A stretch of 64,000 bases of DNA from Dryocosmus kuriphilus (taxonomy: Eukaryota > Arthropoda > Insecta > Hymenoptera > Cynipidae), in contig CM076192.1 of NCBI GenBank assembly GCA_038277395.1, positions 15,144,987 to 15,208,986 of the forward strand, in the 5' to 3' direction. Each line of letters opens with the position of its first letter. Position 1 is the first letter of the stretch. A program made the position numbers and the translations under genes. The notes under the pieces were generated by a model. It ran no database searches. It had not been told where the DNA came from and worked only from the letters and a program-made list of their open reading frames with translations. Positions 44,023-55,699 of this stretch are shown in pieces.

Positions 44023-44244
44023 ATGGATCTAACGCAACTTAATTCGATTGGTGGTATGGAGAGCTTCCTACCCACGAAGCCGATGTCTGAGTTGACTGTT
44101 AAGGAGACGTACACTGTAAAGAACATCTGCAGAGTCCAGAGGAAATATGGTGTCAGGATTGTAGTAGAACTGGAGGAGAGTTTCGCCGCATTTCTATCAG
44201 GAAGACTCTTGAAGGTATTCGATGGAGACACTACAATGTTGTAA
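44023..44244 (+). CDS. foldback gene B, 73 aa, probably shortened by a stop
   Basis: The frame starts MDLTQLNSIGGMESFLPTK and continues ELTVKETYTVKNICRVQRK and YGVRIVVELEESFAAFLSG. It ends after GDTTML at a TAA (44242-44244). Beyond the stop the same frame reads KMQEAAVSKKLRMK, and the left arm keeps that part open, so this copy has probably lost its last residues. It is related to Polinton gene B (12334). The function is unknown, and a small nucleic-acid-binding fold is possible. Confidence 0.65.
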   Translation: MDLTQLNSIGGMESFLPTKPMSELTVKETYTVKNICRVQRKYGVRIVVELEESFAAFLSGRLLKVFDGDTTML

Positions 44245-44998
44245 AAGATGCAAGAAGCCGCCGTCTCGAAGAAGTTGCGAATGAAGTAACTAGGTGGAGC
44301 TTATAACAATGTTAAGTTCAATTATGTAAGAGAATAATAAATAAATTTTTGAAGGAACTAATACAAGAATTCTTATTTCATTTTACAATCGAATAATTTT
44401 AATTCATTTTGAACTACTCACGTACTCTTAAATTTTAGACTGGGTGTGGCTTTTCCCACTTAGAGGAGGACTTTAGGTTGGAGTGCGCAGACTCTAGTGG
44501 CGCTGCTTGCTGATAAGATAAAGCGCGCGAATATTCAAGATGAGAATATAAGAAAATGTATTTAAAGAGGGTTTATTGATAAACTAAATTAAAATTAAGT
44601 GGATAGGGGTGGGTAGGTTTATCAATTTTATTATTTAAAAAAATGTAGCAATTATCATTGAATGAGGTCAAAATAGTAACAATGTATATGAAAAAAATAT
44701 ATGTATATATTAGTGCATAAAGATATTTATTGAAATTTTCAAGACATATCTAGAATGCAGGGGCTTTTATCAGTCTTTAACAGTTAATAAAGTTGAGGGA
44801 ATCATAAGGCTGAGGCTCAGGGTCAGTGAGGTATAACCCTGACGTATCGGCTGAGGTAGACAGAATAAAGATCAGGGAGAATCATGAAGAATTGACGAAC
44901 AAGATCCATATAAGGAAGCACATGATCGGAAGAATGGAAGAGTACTCACGATCAAAGAAGAACTTGTTTCTCCCAATTCGTGATGGATTAACCGAGGC

Positions 44999-45990
44999 TT
45001 GAGGTTTAAGGTAGTACTCCACATGCATACCTTAAAGACATCTACGTGCTACCTCGAGAGCAATCTTCGTTGTGCTCTGGGCAAAAAGATCGGGGAAACG
45101 AGGTGCAAGACTGGAGAAAGGGTCGAGGACAGCGAGGGGACACAGACGGTTCTCGAAGGCGGGGCATCTTTTACACCCATCATTGGGAATCGAGCAAGAG
45201 AGCATACCGCTAGTCCCGAACGGCCAATGCGACCAGTGAAGAAGGATAGGTCTGGAGATGGTGGAGCAAGGCCCGAGATGAAGAAGAATAAGGAATTCGC
45301 ACCCAACCCCGCGAAAAGGGATAAGTCAAGGTGCATGCGCTCCGACGAAGTCCTGATCAAAATGGTGGAGGGATGCAATTCTTCTGAGTTCCTGAGGAAC
45401 CTTAAACAGAAGGTGAAGCATGATGACCTTGGTGTAAAAGTTAAGGGAGTCAGGGAGATCGGAAGCGGAGATGTCCTTGTCGAAATCGGAGCGATGGTAG
45501 AGGAGAGGACGAAACTCACCTCCTCCATCAACGAGGCTATCGAGGGCCAGGGCAATGTGTGTCAGCTCGCTGCCCTCACCGAAATCGAGATCATGTATCT
45601 CGACACTACTACGGACGCAGCAAAGGTGAATGTCGCACTGAAGAAATTTTTCAGCGAATCGATGACTAGTGAGATAAGGGTCAGTATGACCAAGAAGCCT
45701 TTTAGGGGGAATCTGAAGGCATACGCAAGCATAAACTGATCCGGACGGGTTACGTGAAGTTCGGAGGGGTCTCATGCGGAGTCCGGCTTAAGAAGGAGGC
45801 AAAAAGGTGCTACCAATGCTAAGGCTACAGCCACCTGGCTGCTGGCTGCAACGGTCCTGACAGGTCGAAGAATTTCCGAAGGCGAGTACGTGACAAGTAC
45901 CGTGCAGGGGAGTACACCAGTGCCCCGCAGTGCTATTTGTGCACTGCGCTGCTAACGGACTGACCATCTTCCGGGGACAGCGAGATATGC
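44999..45990 (+). pseudogene. R1-like non-LTR retrotransposon ORF1 (Gag-like) remnant
   Basis: The frame 44999-45739 has a hydrophilic N-terminal half and the domain VKGVREIGSGDVLVEIGA. This is collinear with SIRQTRTGDVLIEVGA of the ORF1 at 58308-59648. After a frameshift near 45740, zinc-knuckle-like CYQC...GYSHLAAGC is seen near 45815-45855, with a TAA after the second Cys. No ORF2 follows. The true start is uncertain because the first 40 codons look unlike ORF1. Confidence 0.65.
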
Positions 45991-46520
45991 GGCGTATAGA
46001 CGTGTGCCATATTGAATACACCATATTGGATACGCCATATTGGATTTGTTCAGATCATGGTTTATTAAGAATTAAACATTAAGAAATTACGACCATGCAC
46101 GGAGAAAATTTATTTAATAAATATTGCAGAATTAGTTCGGTAAACGGGGATATAGTTGCATCGAGGGAATATTTGTTACAACCCAAGAACAAATTTGAAT
46201 CTTCCGGTAATTTAAAATAAAAATGCCAAGAAGATCCTATTGCCTATTAAATTCAGCGAGCGTTTTTTTCTTGGGTGGAGGAGGAATTAACAAACTGTGC
46301 ACAACTATCATCTTTGATTTAGTTTTATTATTTTTGTAGGGACGTATTCATCTCCCTCGTCCGAGGGATGCTTTTACCTAAATGGCTCAATGAGGTGAGC
46401 AGTCTTTTCTTTTAATTCCGAGAGGCCAGGGTGAAAATAAATTGGTTTACGAAAATCATGATTACAAGAATACGCATATTTTAAAAAACCCCGATAAATG
46501 TTAGTCAGAGCTGACAATAA
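45991..46520. other. noncoding sequence
   Basis: It holds a short threefold CCATATTGGATACG-type repeat at about 46008-46046. No gene. Confidence 0.5.
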
Positions 46521-46995
46521 CACTGGTTTACAAAAAAAAAAGAAGGTCATGACTATTTGACAAGACCACTTTATCCTTATGTACTTTGACGCGCTGAATA
46601 TGAATCCGAGGTCTATTTACCTCCATCACGTCAAGTTCAAGGTCATTTGAAGGTCAAATACAGGGAAAACCGTGCAATAAACTTGAAAAACCTTTTTGGA
46701 TTTGCTGAATCCGAATCCGTTGTTTATTTGATCCCTCAAGGTCAGTTTGAGGTCATTTCAAAATCTGATGAACGAGGTCCTCGCTCGTTCCACTTATAAG
46801 TTGCGCCTTTAACGGTTTCAAGTCGGTATTCTCGCTCGTGACGATGTGATTGAGCGTTTTATATTTTAGAACTGCATGAAGTTCAGAAATCTGCACCTCA
46901 TCTTCAAGTTTTAAGCGCGACATTAGATTCGCATTTTTTCGGGACCTCCATGTAATATCTATTATATATGGAAATTTTATTTAGTTAATATTACC

Positions 46996-48597
46996 ATGGA
47001 TAAATGCTCAAAAAGTATGAAATGCTTTTGTGTTATGTGTGGGAAATATAATGTCAGTAAGAACCTAATAAATTTCTCAGAAAAGATTCAAAAAGCGTAC
47101 ACGGAGTGCTTTAGTATCGCTCATGATCTTGCAAACAATTCCTGGGTCCCGAAAGTCATTTGCCGAACTTGTGACGCACGTTTGAGACGTTGAAATAGTG
47201 GGACACTAAGAATGAGTTTCTTTTCACCTATGATCTGGCGTGAACCTCAAAATCACTATCGTGATTGCTACTTTTGTTTGAACGATAAATTAGGTTTGAA
47301 TTCCAAAAACAGCAAGTTCCTGGCTTACATAACATCTTCGTCCGTCACGATGCCAGTATTAGTTAATGATGACCCTGAATCACCCATGGATGTTGAGGCA
47401 ATGCTAGTTGATAATAGCGATAGAAACGTATCAGAATCCTCCAGTGACGCGGACGAAGATGGCGAAGATGATTGTGACAATGACTGTGATGATCACGATA
47501 ACGATGCTGGTATAAAGGGTTACTCCGGAGTACCTTCAACTTTCAATCAGTGTGAACTCAACGACTTGGTGAGAGATTTGGGGTTATCTAAGGAACAATC
47601 GGAATTGTTAGCCTCACGGTTGCAGGAGAAAGGATGCCTAGCCAGAAGAACAAAGGTGACATACTATAGAAATAGGGATAAGCCTTTTCGAAAATACTTC
47701 TGCCAAGATGATTCTTTGGTATACAGCAATGATATAGACGGGCTCTTCAGCGAATTTGGAGTGGAACATGATCCTAAAGAATGGCGGTTATTTATCGATT
47801 CTTCGAACACGAGCCTCCAGGCTGTTTTATTGAACAACGGGAATAAACTAGCTTCTATTCCAACAGCGCACTCTGTAACATTGGATGAAAATTATGTAAA
47901 CATGGAGGATTTGCTTCGTAAAATAAATTACAAGACATACCAATGGAAAGTTTGCACGGATTTTAAAGTCGTAAGCATCTTATTGGGACAGCATCTTATA
48001 ATACTGCCTCCTCTACTACATATAAAATTAGGCTTAATTAAACAGCTTGTGAAGGCTCTTAAGAAAAGACAAAGTCCAGCTTTTGAATATCTATTTGTGA
48101 AGTTCCCAAAGCTGTCAGAAGCAAAAATTAAAGAAGGAGTTTTTGATGGCCCACAAATAAGAGAATTGATTAAGGATCCAGAATTACCAAATAAGATGTC
48201 GACGGATGAAAAAAGAGCATGGCAGAGCTTCATCGATGTTTGTAAGAAATTTCTAGGCAACAACAAAGATCCAAATTATAAAAAGGTACTGAGCGACTTA
48301 ATCGTGAACTTTGAAACCATTGGATGTCTAATGAGCCTGAAGCTCCACTTTTTGGATTCCCATTCAGAGAATTTTCCAGAAAATCTGGGGAATTATAGTG
48401 AAGAACAAGCTGAAAGATTCCACCAAGACATAAAGGAAATGGAAAGGCATTATCAAGGATTTTGGGATGTTCACATGCTTTCAGATTACTGCTGGAATCT
48501 GAAGAGGGATACTTCAGTCACACACAAAAGAAAGGCGCTGAGAAAAACATTCGAAGAAAGATGCAGACCCATAAAAAGGTGCGAAAAAATTTAAGAG
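46996..48597 (+). pseudogene. transposase of the CACTA-like element, one in-frame stop
   Basis: A single frame runs from ATG 46996 to the stop at 48595-48597, broken only by a TGA at 47191-47193. The N-terminal zinc-like region has CFCVMCGKY and VICRTCDARL, then CYFC. An acidic linker (DADEDGEDDCDNDCDDHDND) follows. The catalytic part has candidate acidic residues in FIDSS (residue 196 of the second piece), CTDFK (250) and SEEQAERFHQDI (about 398-401). MSLKLHFLDSHSENFPENLG is a hallmark I remember from multicopy insect proteins. Between VVSILLGQ and LPPLLHIKLG the family normally has about 60 more residues with a Cys cluster, apparently lost here in frame. Confidence 0.72.
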
Positions 48598-49008
48598 TGT
48601 AGGCTTCACAGAGTGAGAGGCAAGGGGACTCACTTTAAACAAGCACCCCGATAAGTGCGAAATCAAGAATGATGCTTAGTTAAAGTGACAGGCAAGGGGA
48701 CTCACTTTAAACAAGCACCCCGATGGGAACAGAAGCTGCAACGTCCTCGTCGTTGTTCCTGGGTAACGCTAGTAGCAGCAATATATTTAGACAAGTTGGA
48801 ATTGTTTGAATTCATCATTTCTCCCTAAGTTTAAAACGTTTACATTAACAGTTTAGGTTAATTTATCATATACCACTGGTTGCACTTCGTAACATGCATT
48901 TTCTGTTATTTGGACCTGAAGATGACCTTGAAGTTACTTTGAACTGACCTTCAGGGATCGAACGAACAACGGATTCGGATTGAGTAGATCCAAAAAGGTT
49001 TTTGAATT

Positions 49009-49375
49009 TTATTGCACAGCTTTTCCTGTATGTAACCTTGAAATGATCTTGATCCTGACGCGGTGGAGGTAATTGGACCTCGGATTCGGATTCAGCGACC
49101 CAAAGAACATATATAAAATGTTTTACAAGTATATTGCGCGGCTTTTCCTGTATTTGAACTTGAAATGCCCTTGAACCTGACGCGGTGGAAGTAAATGAAC
49201 TTCAGATTTCGATTCAGCGACCCCAAAAACATATATAAAAGGTTCTTGAAGTGTATTGCACGGCTTTTCCTGTATTTGACCTTGGAATGACCTTGAACCT
49301 GACGTGATGGAGGTAAATAGACCTCGGATTCATATTCAGCGCATCAAAATACATGAGGGTAAAGTGGTCTTGTCA
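49009..49375. repeat. subterminal tandem repeat, about 122-bp unit, three copies
   Basis: Units start ATTGCRCRGCTTTTCCTGTAT at 49011, 49132 and 49255. Each contains GACGYGRTGGARGTAA and ATTCAGCG. The left end of the element has about one such unit (46580-46690, inverted). Confidence 0.85.
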
Positions 49376-49412
49376 AATAGTCATGACCTTCTTTTTTTTT
49401 TGTAAACCAGTG

Positions 49413-52400
49413 TAATCTATTACAGGCCCATTCTTACATTTGTGATTTTTGTAAATACTAAAACTTTCATTTTTAATTTATTTTTATCTAGGGTGATCAG
49501 TCAATTAGCATGTCTTGCTAGCTGCTTGACGATAATTTGGAAAGGATAACAGTAAATCGCCCTTTACTTGCCATACAATTTTAACGTCAAGATTAAACGA
49601 AAACGAACTAAAACAAGATCAATTTCAAATTTAATTAAACAAATTGGAAACGATACTGGATTCACCATGCGGCTTCCTTTAACTTAATCCTACCAGTAGA
49701 TAAGGGAGCAAGGAAGGTCAAACCTCGATCACGCCCTTGCCTAATGGGCTGTCTTGTTTTTAAGAATACGTGCGTACACACTTGAGTAACGCGCGTGAGA
49801 CGTTTCTCCCCACTGTCGCAGTGTCACTTGTTTTTTAGAGACTATCGCATAGCTGGCTTTCAACCGAGGCACCAAGACTACCTTCAAAATCGCTTCGTGC
49901 CTCTTATTCTCTGATCTTTAGAATCCAAGGGCCAACGTTAATAATCCACTTCACGGCAGTTTTGAGATACTGCTGTGAACGGAATTAGATGTCTACAATT
50001 TTCTTTTTAGTTCTATTATTTCGCGGCACCGTCTTTGTGACTGTTCTTTGAATGGACGCGGCTTTCGCTGAATTTTAAAAATATATACTTTGTTGGCCAA
50101 GTTTTGATTTAACGTCCTACCAATAGTTTCGAGTGCCCCCAAGTCAGGAAATAGGAAGAGAAAACCCCGTTTTACACTTCTCCGCGTTTTCCCGCCTTTA
50201 ATTTCGCGGCGGCGTCTTTGTCACCCTTTTAAATCGAGGGGAGTTACGCGAGGTACCACGGCTACCAACTCGACGGGCGCGCAACTCTTCACGAAGTCAC
50301 AAAGGATCTTCGGAAATACATCTTGTTTCTCACAAGTAGCTCGTACGATTGCTCTGAAGTTTTTCGAAGGATGCTTTTTGTTGCCCTCCTTGTCGGTAGC
50401 TGAAAAGTGGGGAATTTTGATTACTAAGTCATTTTTGTATTGGAGAAATAGGTTAGGAAATATGACTGTTAGACTTTAGCTTGACCGCTCAAAAATTTGT
50501 ACTTCTCAGCAGCTATATCTTTCCTATTGGCAAATAATATTTTAATCGAACTGGATTCCGCTGAGGTTTCGGTTTGCAGTTTTCTCAGTTTGCAGTCTCA
50601 GGAAATAATTAATTTCGAAATCTATTTTTGAAATCTAGTTTTTTTATTTTATGAATAATTACTGCGGTTCTCTCCTTTCAATTTATTGATGTAAATTTTT
50701 ATTACGTGACACCCCCCTCTTTTCAAGCTGTTCGAAATCGTTTAATTCCGAATCTGCTTTTTGCCTCATGAAAATCTGTTAATTTTAAAGGAAGTTATAG
50801 CCGTCTAAAGTTTTCTCGTTCAGAAGGGTGGCTCAAGCAGGGGAGGAACGGATTGAATAGGGTATCTGAGAAATATCATCGAATGTAGAACCGCCGGACA
50901 AAAGCAGGAAGAGGAATTGGGTTACACGGACATGGTCATTCACGCCGAACATCTTCGCGCGCCTCGCCTGTGTGACACCTCGCCACCTCCCGTAACTCGA
51001 TAGTATGTGTGGGTAATTCAACCATACATTATTGTAGCTTCGGTTCATTTCTTCATTCATTCCTTAATATCTAATCATAATAAATACTTTCCGCTGAATT
51101 GAACCCTTTACATGTTCCTTGACTCTAGTTTCTATATCTAGTTTCTGTTTTTCAGAAATACTATTGCAATTTACAGTTCATACCCGCTCAAATCTCTTTA
51201 ATTTAAGACATTGTAAGACATTGTATTTTCCCTTTTTCTTTTAACCTCGGACCTGGTATTGCATTTGCACTGCATTTTATTATTAATTCTTACGCAAAAT
51301 TGGGAGAGAATTCTTCGTTTCGTTCGAGCTCGCCCATTCTTTACTGTCATGATTCTTCAATGCTGACTGGTAGGCCAAAAAAAAAAAGGATCGCATTAGT
51401 TAAGTTGTAACCGTTGTGTTACAAGCGGGGAACGAATTATGTCGAGTTCAGATAGATTTAATTCGAGAATTAAAGAATTATTTTATTTCCCTTTTCTTTT
51501 TAGCTTAAAATTTGTGACAACTGGTTTGCACCTAACATATTCACAGTTATTGCACGATTTAATAAAGAGCAGAAATATAAATACATAATACAAAACAGTC
51601 ATGTAAAATCTCAAGTCGAAAAGTGAAAATTGTTGTATGTAATAATTGACGCAAAGATTTTATTATGTACATCCCAGTCTATTATAAAATAACTGAAAGT
51701 AATGTTTTGTTGAAATTTTCAGAGATTTTTACTTCTCTTACGAGAGAAATTACAGAAAAGTTGGATAAAATGAGAAGTGCTTGGTCGAACAACATTCTCA
51801 GGGCTGAAGATAAAAGTCAAGTTCCCCGTAGATAATTTGAAATTTTTTAATTTCGATTAATATTGGATGATTTCAGAAAATATCAAACTATATGGACTAT
51901 CTTTTTCTGCAAACAAATATTACTTATCAGGTTATTAAATAAAAGTAGAATTTATTTAATAATTGACATCCAAAGAAACGTTTGATGAAAAAACATCATA
52001 CGTCACTAGACAACTGACTCTGGTTAAATATGACCTTACTAACTTTTTTCGTTAACGTAATCAAAATTCTGGTCATTTTAGTCAGAATTCTAGTTACTTT
52101 TATCAGAATTTTCAGTGAAAGCAACTACAATTCTGTTTAAATCAACCAGAAAAAATAGTAAAGGCATATTTAACAAGAAGTCTGTCAACTTAACCAAACA
52201 TGTTTTCAGTACAGTACTTATAGCATTACGTATTTATATATGTTACTATGATATATTTATGTTCATATACATATGCGTTTCATGCATTTTCCAGGTATTA
52301 ATTCAGGGCCCGACCGAAACTTTCGTTCCAGTTCGCTAATAATAGAAAAAAAAAAGCTTTTTTACTAAACTTTGATTTGTTCTTGGTAGATTTGAACGAA

Positions 52401-52600
52401 ATTAGATAATATTTGAAATTACCGTAATGATTGGATCAAAATTATTTTGTTCAACTGGCAGTAACGAAATGGAAGAAAAGTTTCGATCAGGTCCCTGTGT
52501 ATTATAATAAATAAATCTTGTGAAAGCGTGATTGATTGAATTTTTTATTTAATTTCTGAAATTTTATATTAGATTAATTTTTAAGTTTTTCACGTTCAAT
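49413..52600. other. AT-rich noncoding sequence
   Basis: I find no convincing gene. A 75-codon minus frame at 50833-51060 lacks any domain. Scattered T- and A-rich runs are present. Confidence 0.5.
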
Positions 52601-52611
52601 TTCATGTTTGA

Positions 52612-54112
52612 TTGCAAAAAGTGGATGAAAAATGGGAATCAAAACGGAGGTTGAGAGATCATGTTCCATTTGCTAAAGATTCTGGACCAAATGTCCCAGA
52701 TACTGTCACTTCGCCATTAGATATATTTTTGTGCTTACTTTCACATGATTTCATTGATGATCTTCTTCTTGAGACTAATCTTCATAGAGAGCAAAAACAT
52801 AAAAAGGCAAATTCAGCAACAAAAGAAGAATTAATTCAACTCTGAGGACTCAATATTTTGATGGGCATAAAAGGATTGCCATTGTATCGCGATTATTCTT
52901 CTATGAATCCGGGACTTAATGATGCATATATAAGTCTTATTATGACCGTACATCGTTTCGGACTCGTCCTTACTTATTTACATATGAATGAACGAAAAAG
53001 AACCGAAGAGGGGAGATGAAAATTGTGATAAATTATATGAAATAAGATCAGCAATAGCAATATTTAACAAAAATTTTAAAGCAGTTTCAAGCCTAGCAAA
53101 CATCAAAGTGTCGACTAGTCAATGATCAAATTCAAAGGAAAAAAACTGAGTGAAACAGTACACTGCAGCTAAACCGATAAAACGCGGCTACAAACTTTTG
53201 GTGCGAGCTAATGAAACAGTCCTATTTGCGAATTCCAAGTTTATACAAGAAAGGTTACTAATATTACAGAGAAATTACTGGATGCTCGAGTTGTAAAAGA
53301 TTTAACACGAGAGCTCGCTGGCGGGTTTCATCACGTTTATTTTGACAATTATTTCGCCAGTGTCGATCTTATGATTTCTCTAAGACAAAATGGGATATTT
53401 TCCCGTGGAACAGTTCGACAAGGACGTGTAGCCTTAAACAAAGAGAAAAAGCCCGACTACGAGATTGCTAGAGGTAACAGTGAATATAAAACATTTCTTA
53501 CAGGCCGTAGATTTACTAAATGGAAGGAGAACAAGGCAGTTTCATTTCTTTCAAGCTTCCATGATCCAAGAAAATTAGGATTTGCAAATCGAAGACAGAA
53601 AGATGGTTCGTTACTACAAATCACTTGAACAATTCTTGTTCGCGGTACTATAAACAGCACATGAGTTACGTGGAAAAGCAGATATGCTAAAGTTGACATA
53701 TCGAATCAATCGGAAGTCCAGAAAATGATGGCATCGTATTTTTTGGCATCTGATTGAAACAATTGTCACAAATAGGTATGTCGTCTACCTCGAACAGAGA
53801 AATCGCAAGGATCTTACACTGAAGAATTTCAGATTAGCTATTTCTGAGGGGTTGGTGTCTGGCTCTTTTCCACCTAAGAAAGCCAGGAAACATGAGCCCA
53901 AAATTGTTGGTCCTTAGAAGCCGATCGTTTCCGTTAAAAAAAGGTGTTCTGAAGCAGCCTATATACATGTTTATTGTCCAGAAGGAAAACGAAGACGCTA
54001 TGCTATGTGTAGCACGAAAGTTGTCGAGTACAGAACAACATGGACCTGTTCAGTGTGCAAGGTTTCAGTGTGTTTCTCTAACATCAGAAGCAACTTTGGT
54101 TCTTATCATAAG
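52612..54112 (+). pseudogene. piggyBac-type transposase remnant
   Basis: The pieces in order are: 52612-52845 (VTSPLDIFLCLLSHDFIDDL, matching the N-terminal part of the DDE_Tnp_1_7 domain), a degraded stretch 52850-53300, and 53300-53628 (HHVYFDNYFASVDLMISLRQ, GIFSRGTVRQGR, WKENKAVSFLSSFHDP). The last holds the catalytic Asp of FDNYF and family-typical lines. Degraded sequence leads to a Cys-containing C-terminal finger region (about 53900-54112). There are several stops and frame changes. I could not fix TTAA-flanked ends. Confidence 0.78.
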
Positions 54113-54309
54113 TAAGTCTAAATTCTTGCTGATTTACAGTTACATATTTTTTCCAACTCGTCCCTCCATAAAAAAGGACAAAAAATTAAATGAAAAAAGG
54201 AACAAAATACAAAAAAAAAAAAATGAAAAACAAACCGTGTTGAATTTTTCAAATTCGCAAAGACGTGTATTTCGGATTTCCCGATCACAGAAATCTCTAT
54301 AAAACAAGT

Positions 54310-54675
54310 CCCAAAGCAAAGATACTGCTAATTCTGATTCAGTGATCCCGAAAACCCGCCAAACACAAGATCTAAAACAATTGGGATTCCGCGATCTCAA
54401 AACCCCCCAGAAAACCAATCTTGAAGGATATTCTGGTTTTTGAAATTTTTCTCCATCACATTGGATTCGCCATCTTGTATTTAGTCAAAAAGAAAATTTT
54501 TACTGCAAATCTGGATTCAGCGACCCTAAAAGCCCCCAGAAAGTCAGTATTACAGGAAAAACTCAAATAATTTACATTTTTCTCCGCCATACTGAATCCG
54601 CCACTCTGAATTTTGCGAAATCAAAAATTTGAATTGAAAATTCAGATTCAGCGACCCAAAATCCTCCAGGCAACA
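54310..54675. repeat. dispersed repeat with ATTCAGCGACCC motifs
   Basis: Three imperfect units contain CTRATTCWGYGATCC or ATTCAGCGACCC, followed by AAAAYCCYCCAG and a CCGCCAT..TGAATTTT part. It is related to the block at 17480-17720 and to the CACTA-like subterminal repeats. Confidence 0.6.
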
Positions 54676-54719
54676 TGATTAGTCATTTTGGAAAAAATAC
54701 TTTGTCTTTCTGTTAGACA

Positions 54720-55690
54720 GTAGGGGAGACCGGGGCTAGTTTTAACACGGGGTAGGTTGGAACAGTCTAATTTTTGAAAAAGTTTTCGAAACAAGTGTCG
54801 CCATCTGTCGTGAATATTGTGATGCTGCAAGAAACACATCATCGAACGAGTTTTTGTTGTTGTTGTTCCGCGTTGGCAAAACATATAACACTTTTCCAAA
54901 TTTTATACGAGGTAAGTAAATTTTCGTTCGCTCAATATTTTCGTTTTTTAACTGTTATGAAATATTAAAATTTTGTGAGCTTTAATTTTTTTGAGTAACA
55001 GATTCAATATGCTCAAAGATTAAGCAAACATCAAAATTTCTAACCTCAAATTTTTAATTATTTTTGTACATACTTTCGTAAATCTCGTTCGGGGCAGGTT
55101 GGAACATTTTTTCGGGGCAGGTTGCAACACTTTAGAAAGAATTTTATGTAAGATCGAATTTTCAAATCTTGCCTTAATGATAAATCGGTCGCTTATAGGA
55201 AAATGGGGACATATAAAAGAAAAACTAGCAGGGCTGATATCCCAAGAGATGTCCTTGAAGCTGCCGTTCAGGATGTTGTGAATAGCGTAGGAACCTGTCG
55301 GGGTATTGCGAAGAAGTATGGTATTCCTCATGTCACACTCGACGGAAACGTCAAAAAAATGAAAATTGCAATCGGAGCCGATAAAAAAGAATCCATTACT
55401 CAACGTGACTTACTCAGCTCGAGAAGAAACTGAGGCTCCACGTTCTTCGGAAAACAACGAATGTGATGCCGATGATTTGCCGCTCACTCGTCGCATCATG
55501 TTAAAACTGTGCTGAAAATATCACATTGAAAGTAATAAATTTATTTGAAACTTAGCAGTAATATTGACTTCAATTCCATTACCTTCCATTATATATCGAA
55601 ATGCTCCAACTGACCCCATGACTGTTCAAACGCAACGCACCACTTTCCTGGGGCGGGTTGAAACAACTTTCTTTTCTCATTCAAATAGAT
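54720..55690 (+). mobile_element. pogo-like DNA transposon remnant
   Basis: A short psq-type helix-turn-helix frame sits between copies of a GGGGYRGGTTGGAAC motif (54752, 55091, 55114, 55653). Only the DNA-binding start of a transposase is left. Confidence 0.5.
55203..55433 (+). pseudogene. HTH_psq domain (pogo/jerky-type transposase N-terminus)
   Basis: MGTYKRKTSRADIPRDVLE, AVQDVVNSVGTCRGIAKKYG and IPHVTLDGNVKK match the psq homeodomain-like motif at the start of pogo/Tigger and jerky-type transposases. The frame ends at 55433 and further remnant sequence follows to about 55515. No DDE domain is present. Confidence 0.65.
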
Positions 55691-55699
55691 CCAGTAATT

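Larger units (their letters stand above)
38291..44861. mobile_element. 6.5-kb palindromic foldback element carrying genes A and B
   Basis: The two halves are inverted copies about a 53-bp spacer (40990-41042). Outer ends CTCGGCCGATACGTCAGGG (about 38294) and its inverse (about 44838-44856) match. Next come inverted AT-rich flanks, gene B, gene A, their promoter regions, then GAG/12-bp minisatellites (39363-40606 and 41568-42817), and finally central inverted repeats. The left arm lacks about 0.97 kb relative to the right (between gene A and gene B). Genes A and B are homologous to 11027-11650 and 12334-12582 of Polinton copy 1. No transposase is visible. Exact ends and target duplication are unclear because the left flank is AAATAAA satellite. 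Confidence 0.82.
46521..49412 (+). mobile_element. CACTA-like (CMC-type) DNA transposon with long inverted ends
   Basis: It begins CACTGGTTTACAAAAAAAAAA (46521) and ends with the inverse (to 49412). Inverted similarity extends about 150 bases inward on both sides. Flanking TAA at 46518-46520 and 49413-49415 gives a 3-bp target duplication. CACTG-type ends, a 3-bp TSD and the transposase inside agree with the CMC group. The superfamily name is inference. Confidence 0.82.

Noticed and set aside
50833..51060. 75-codon frame on the minus strand
   Set aside because: No domain, no upstream or downstream coding signal, single short frame in AT-rich DNA.
53892..54302. 136-codon frame at the piggyBac 3' side
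   Set aside because: Only its first part follows the transposase remnant and in a shifted frame; the rest is A-rich low complexity.
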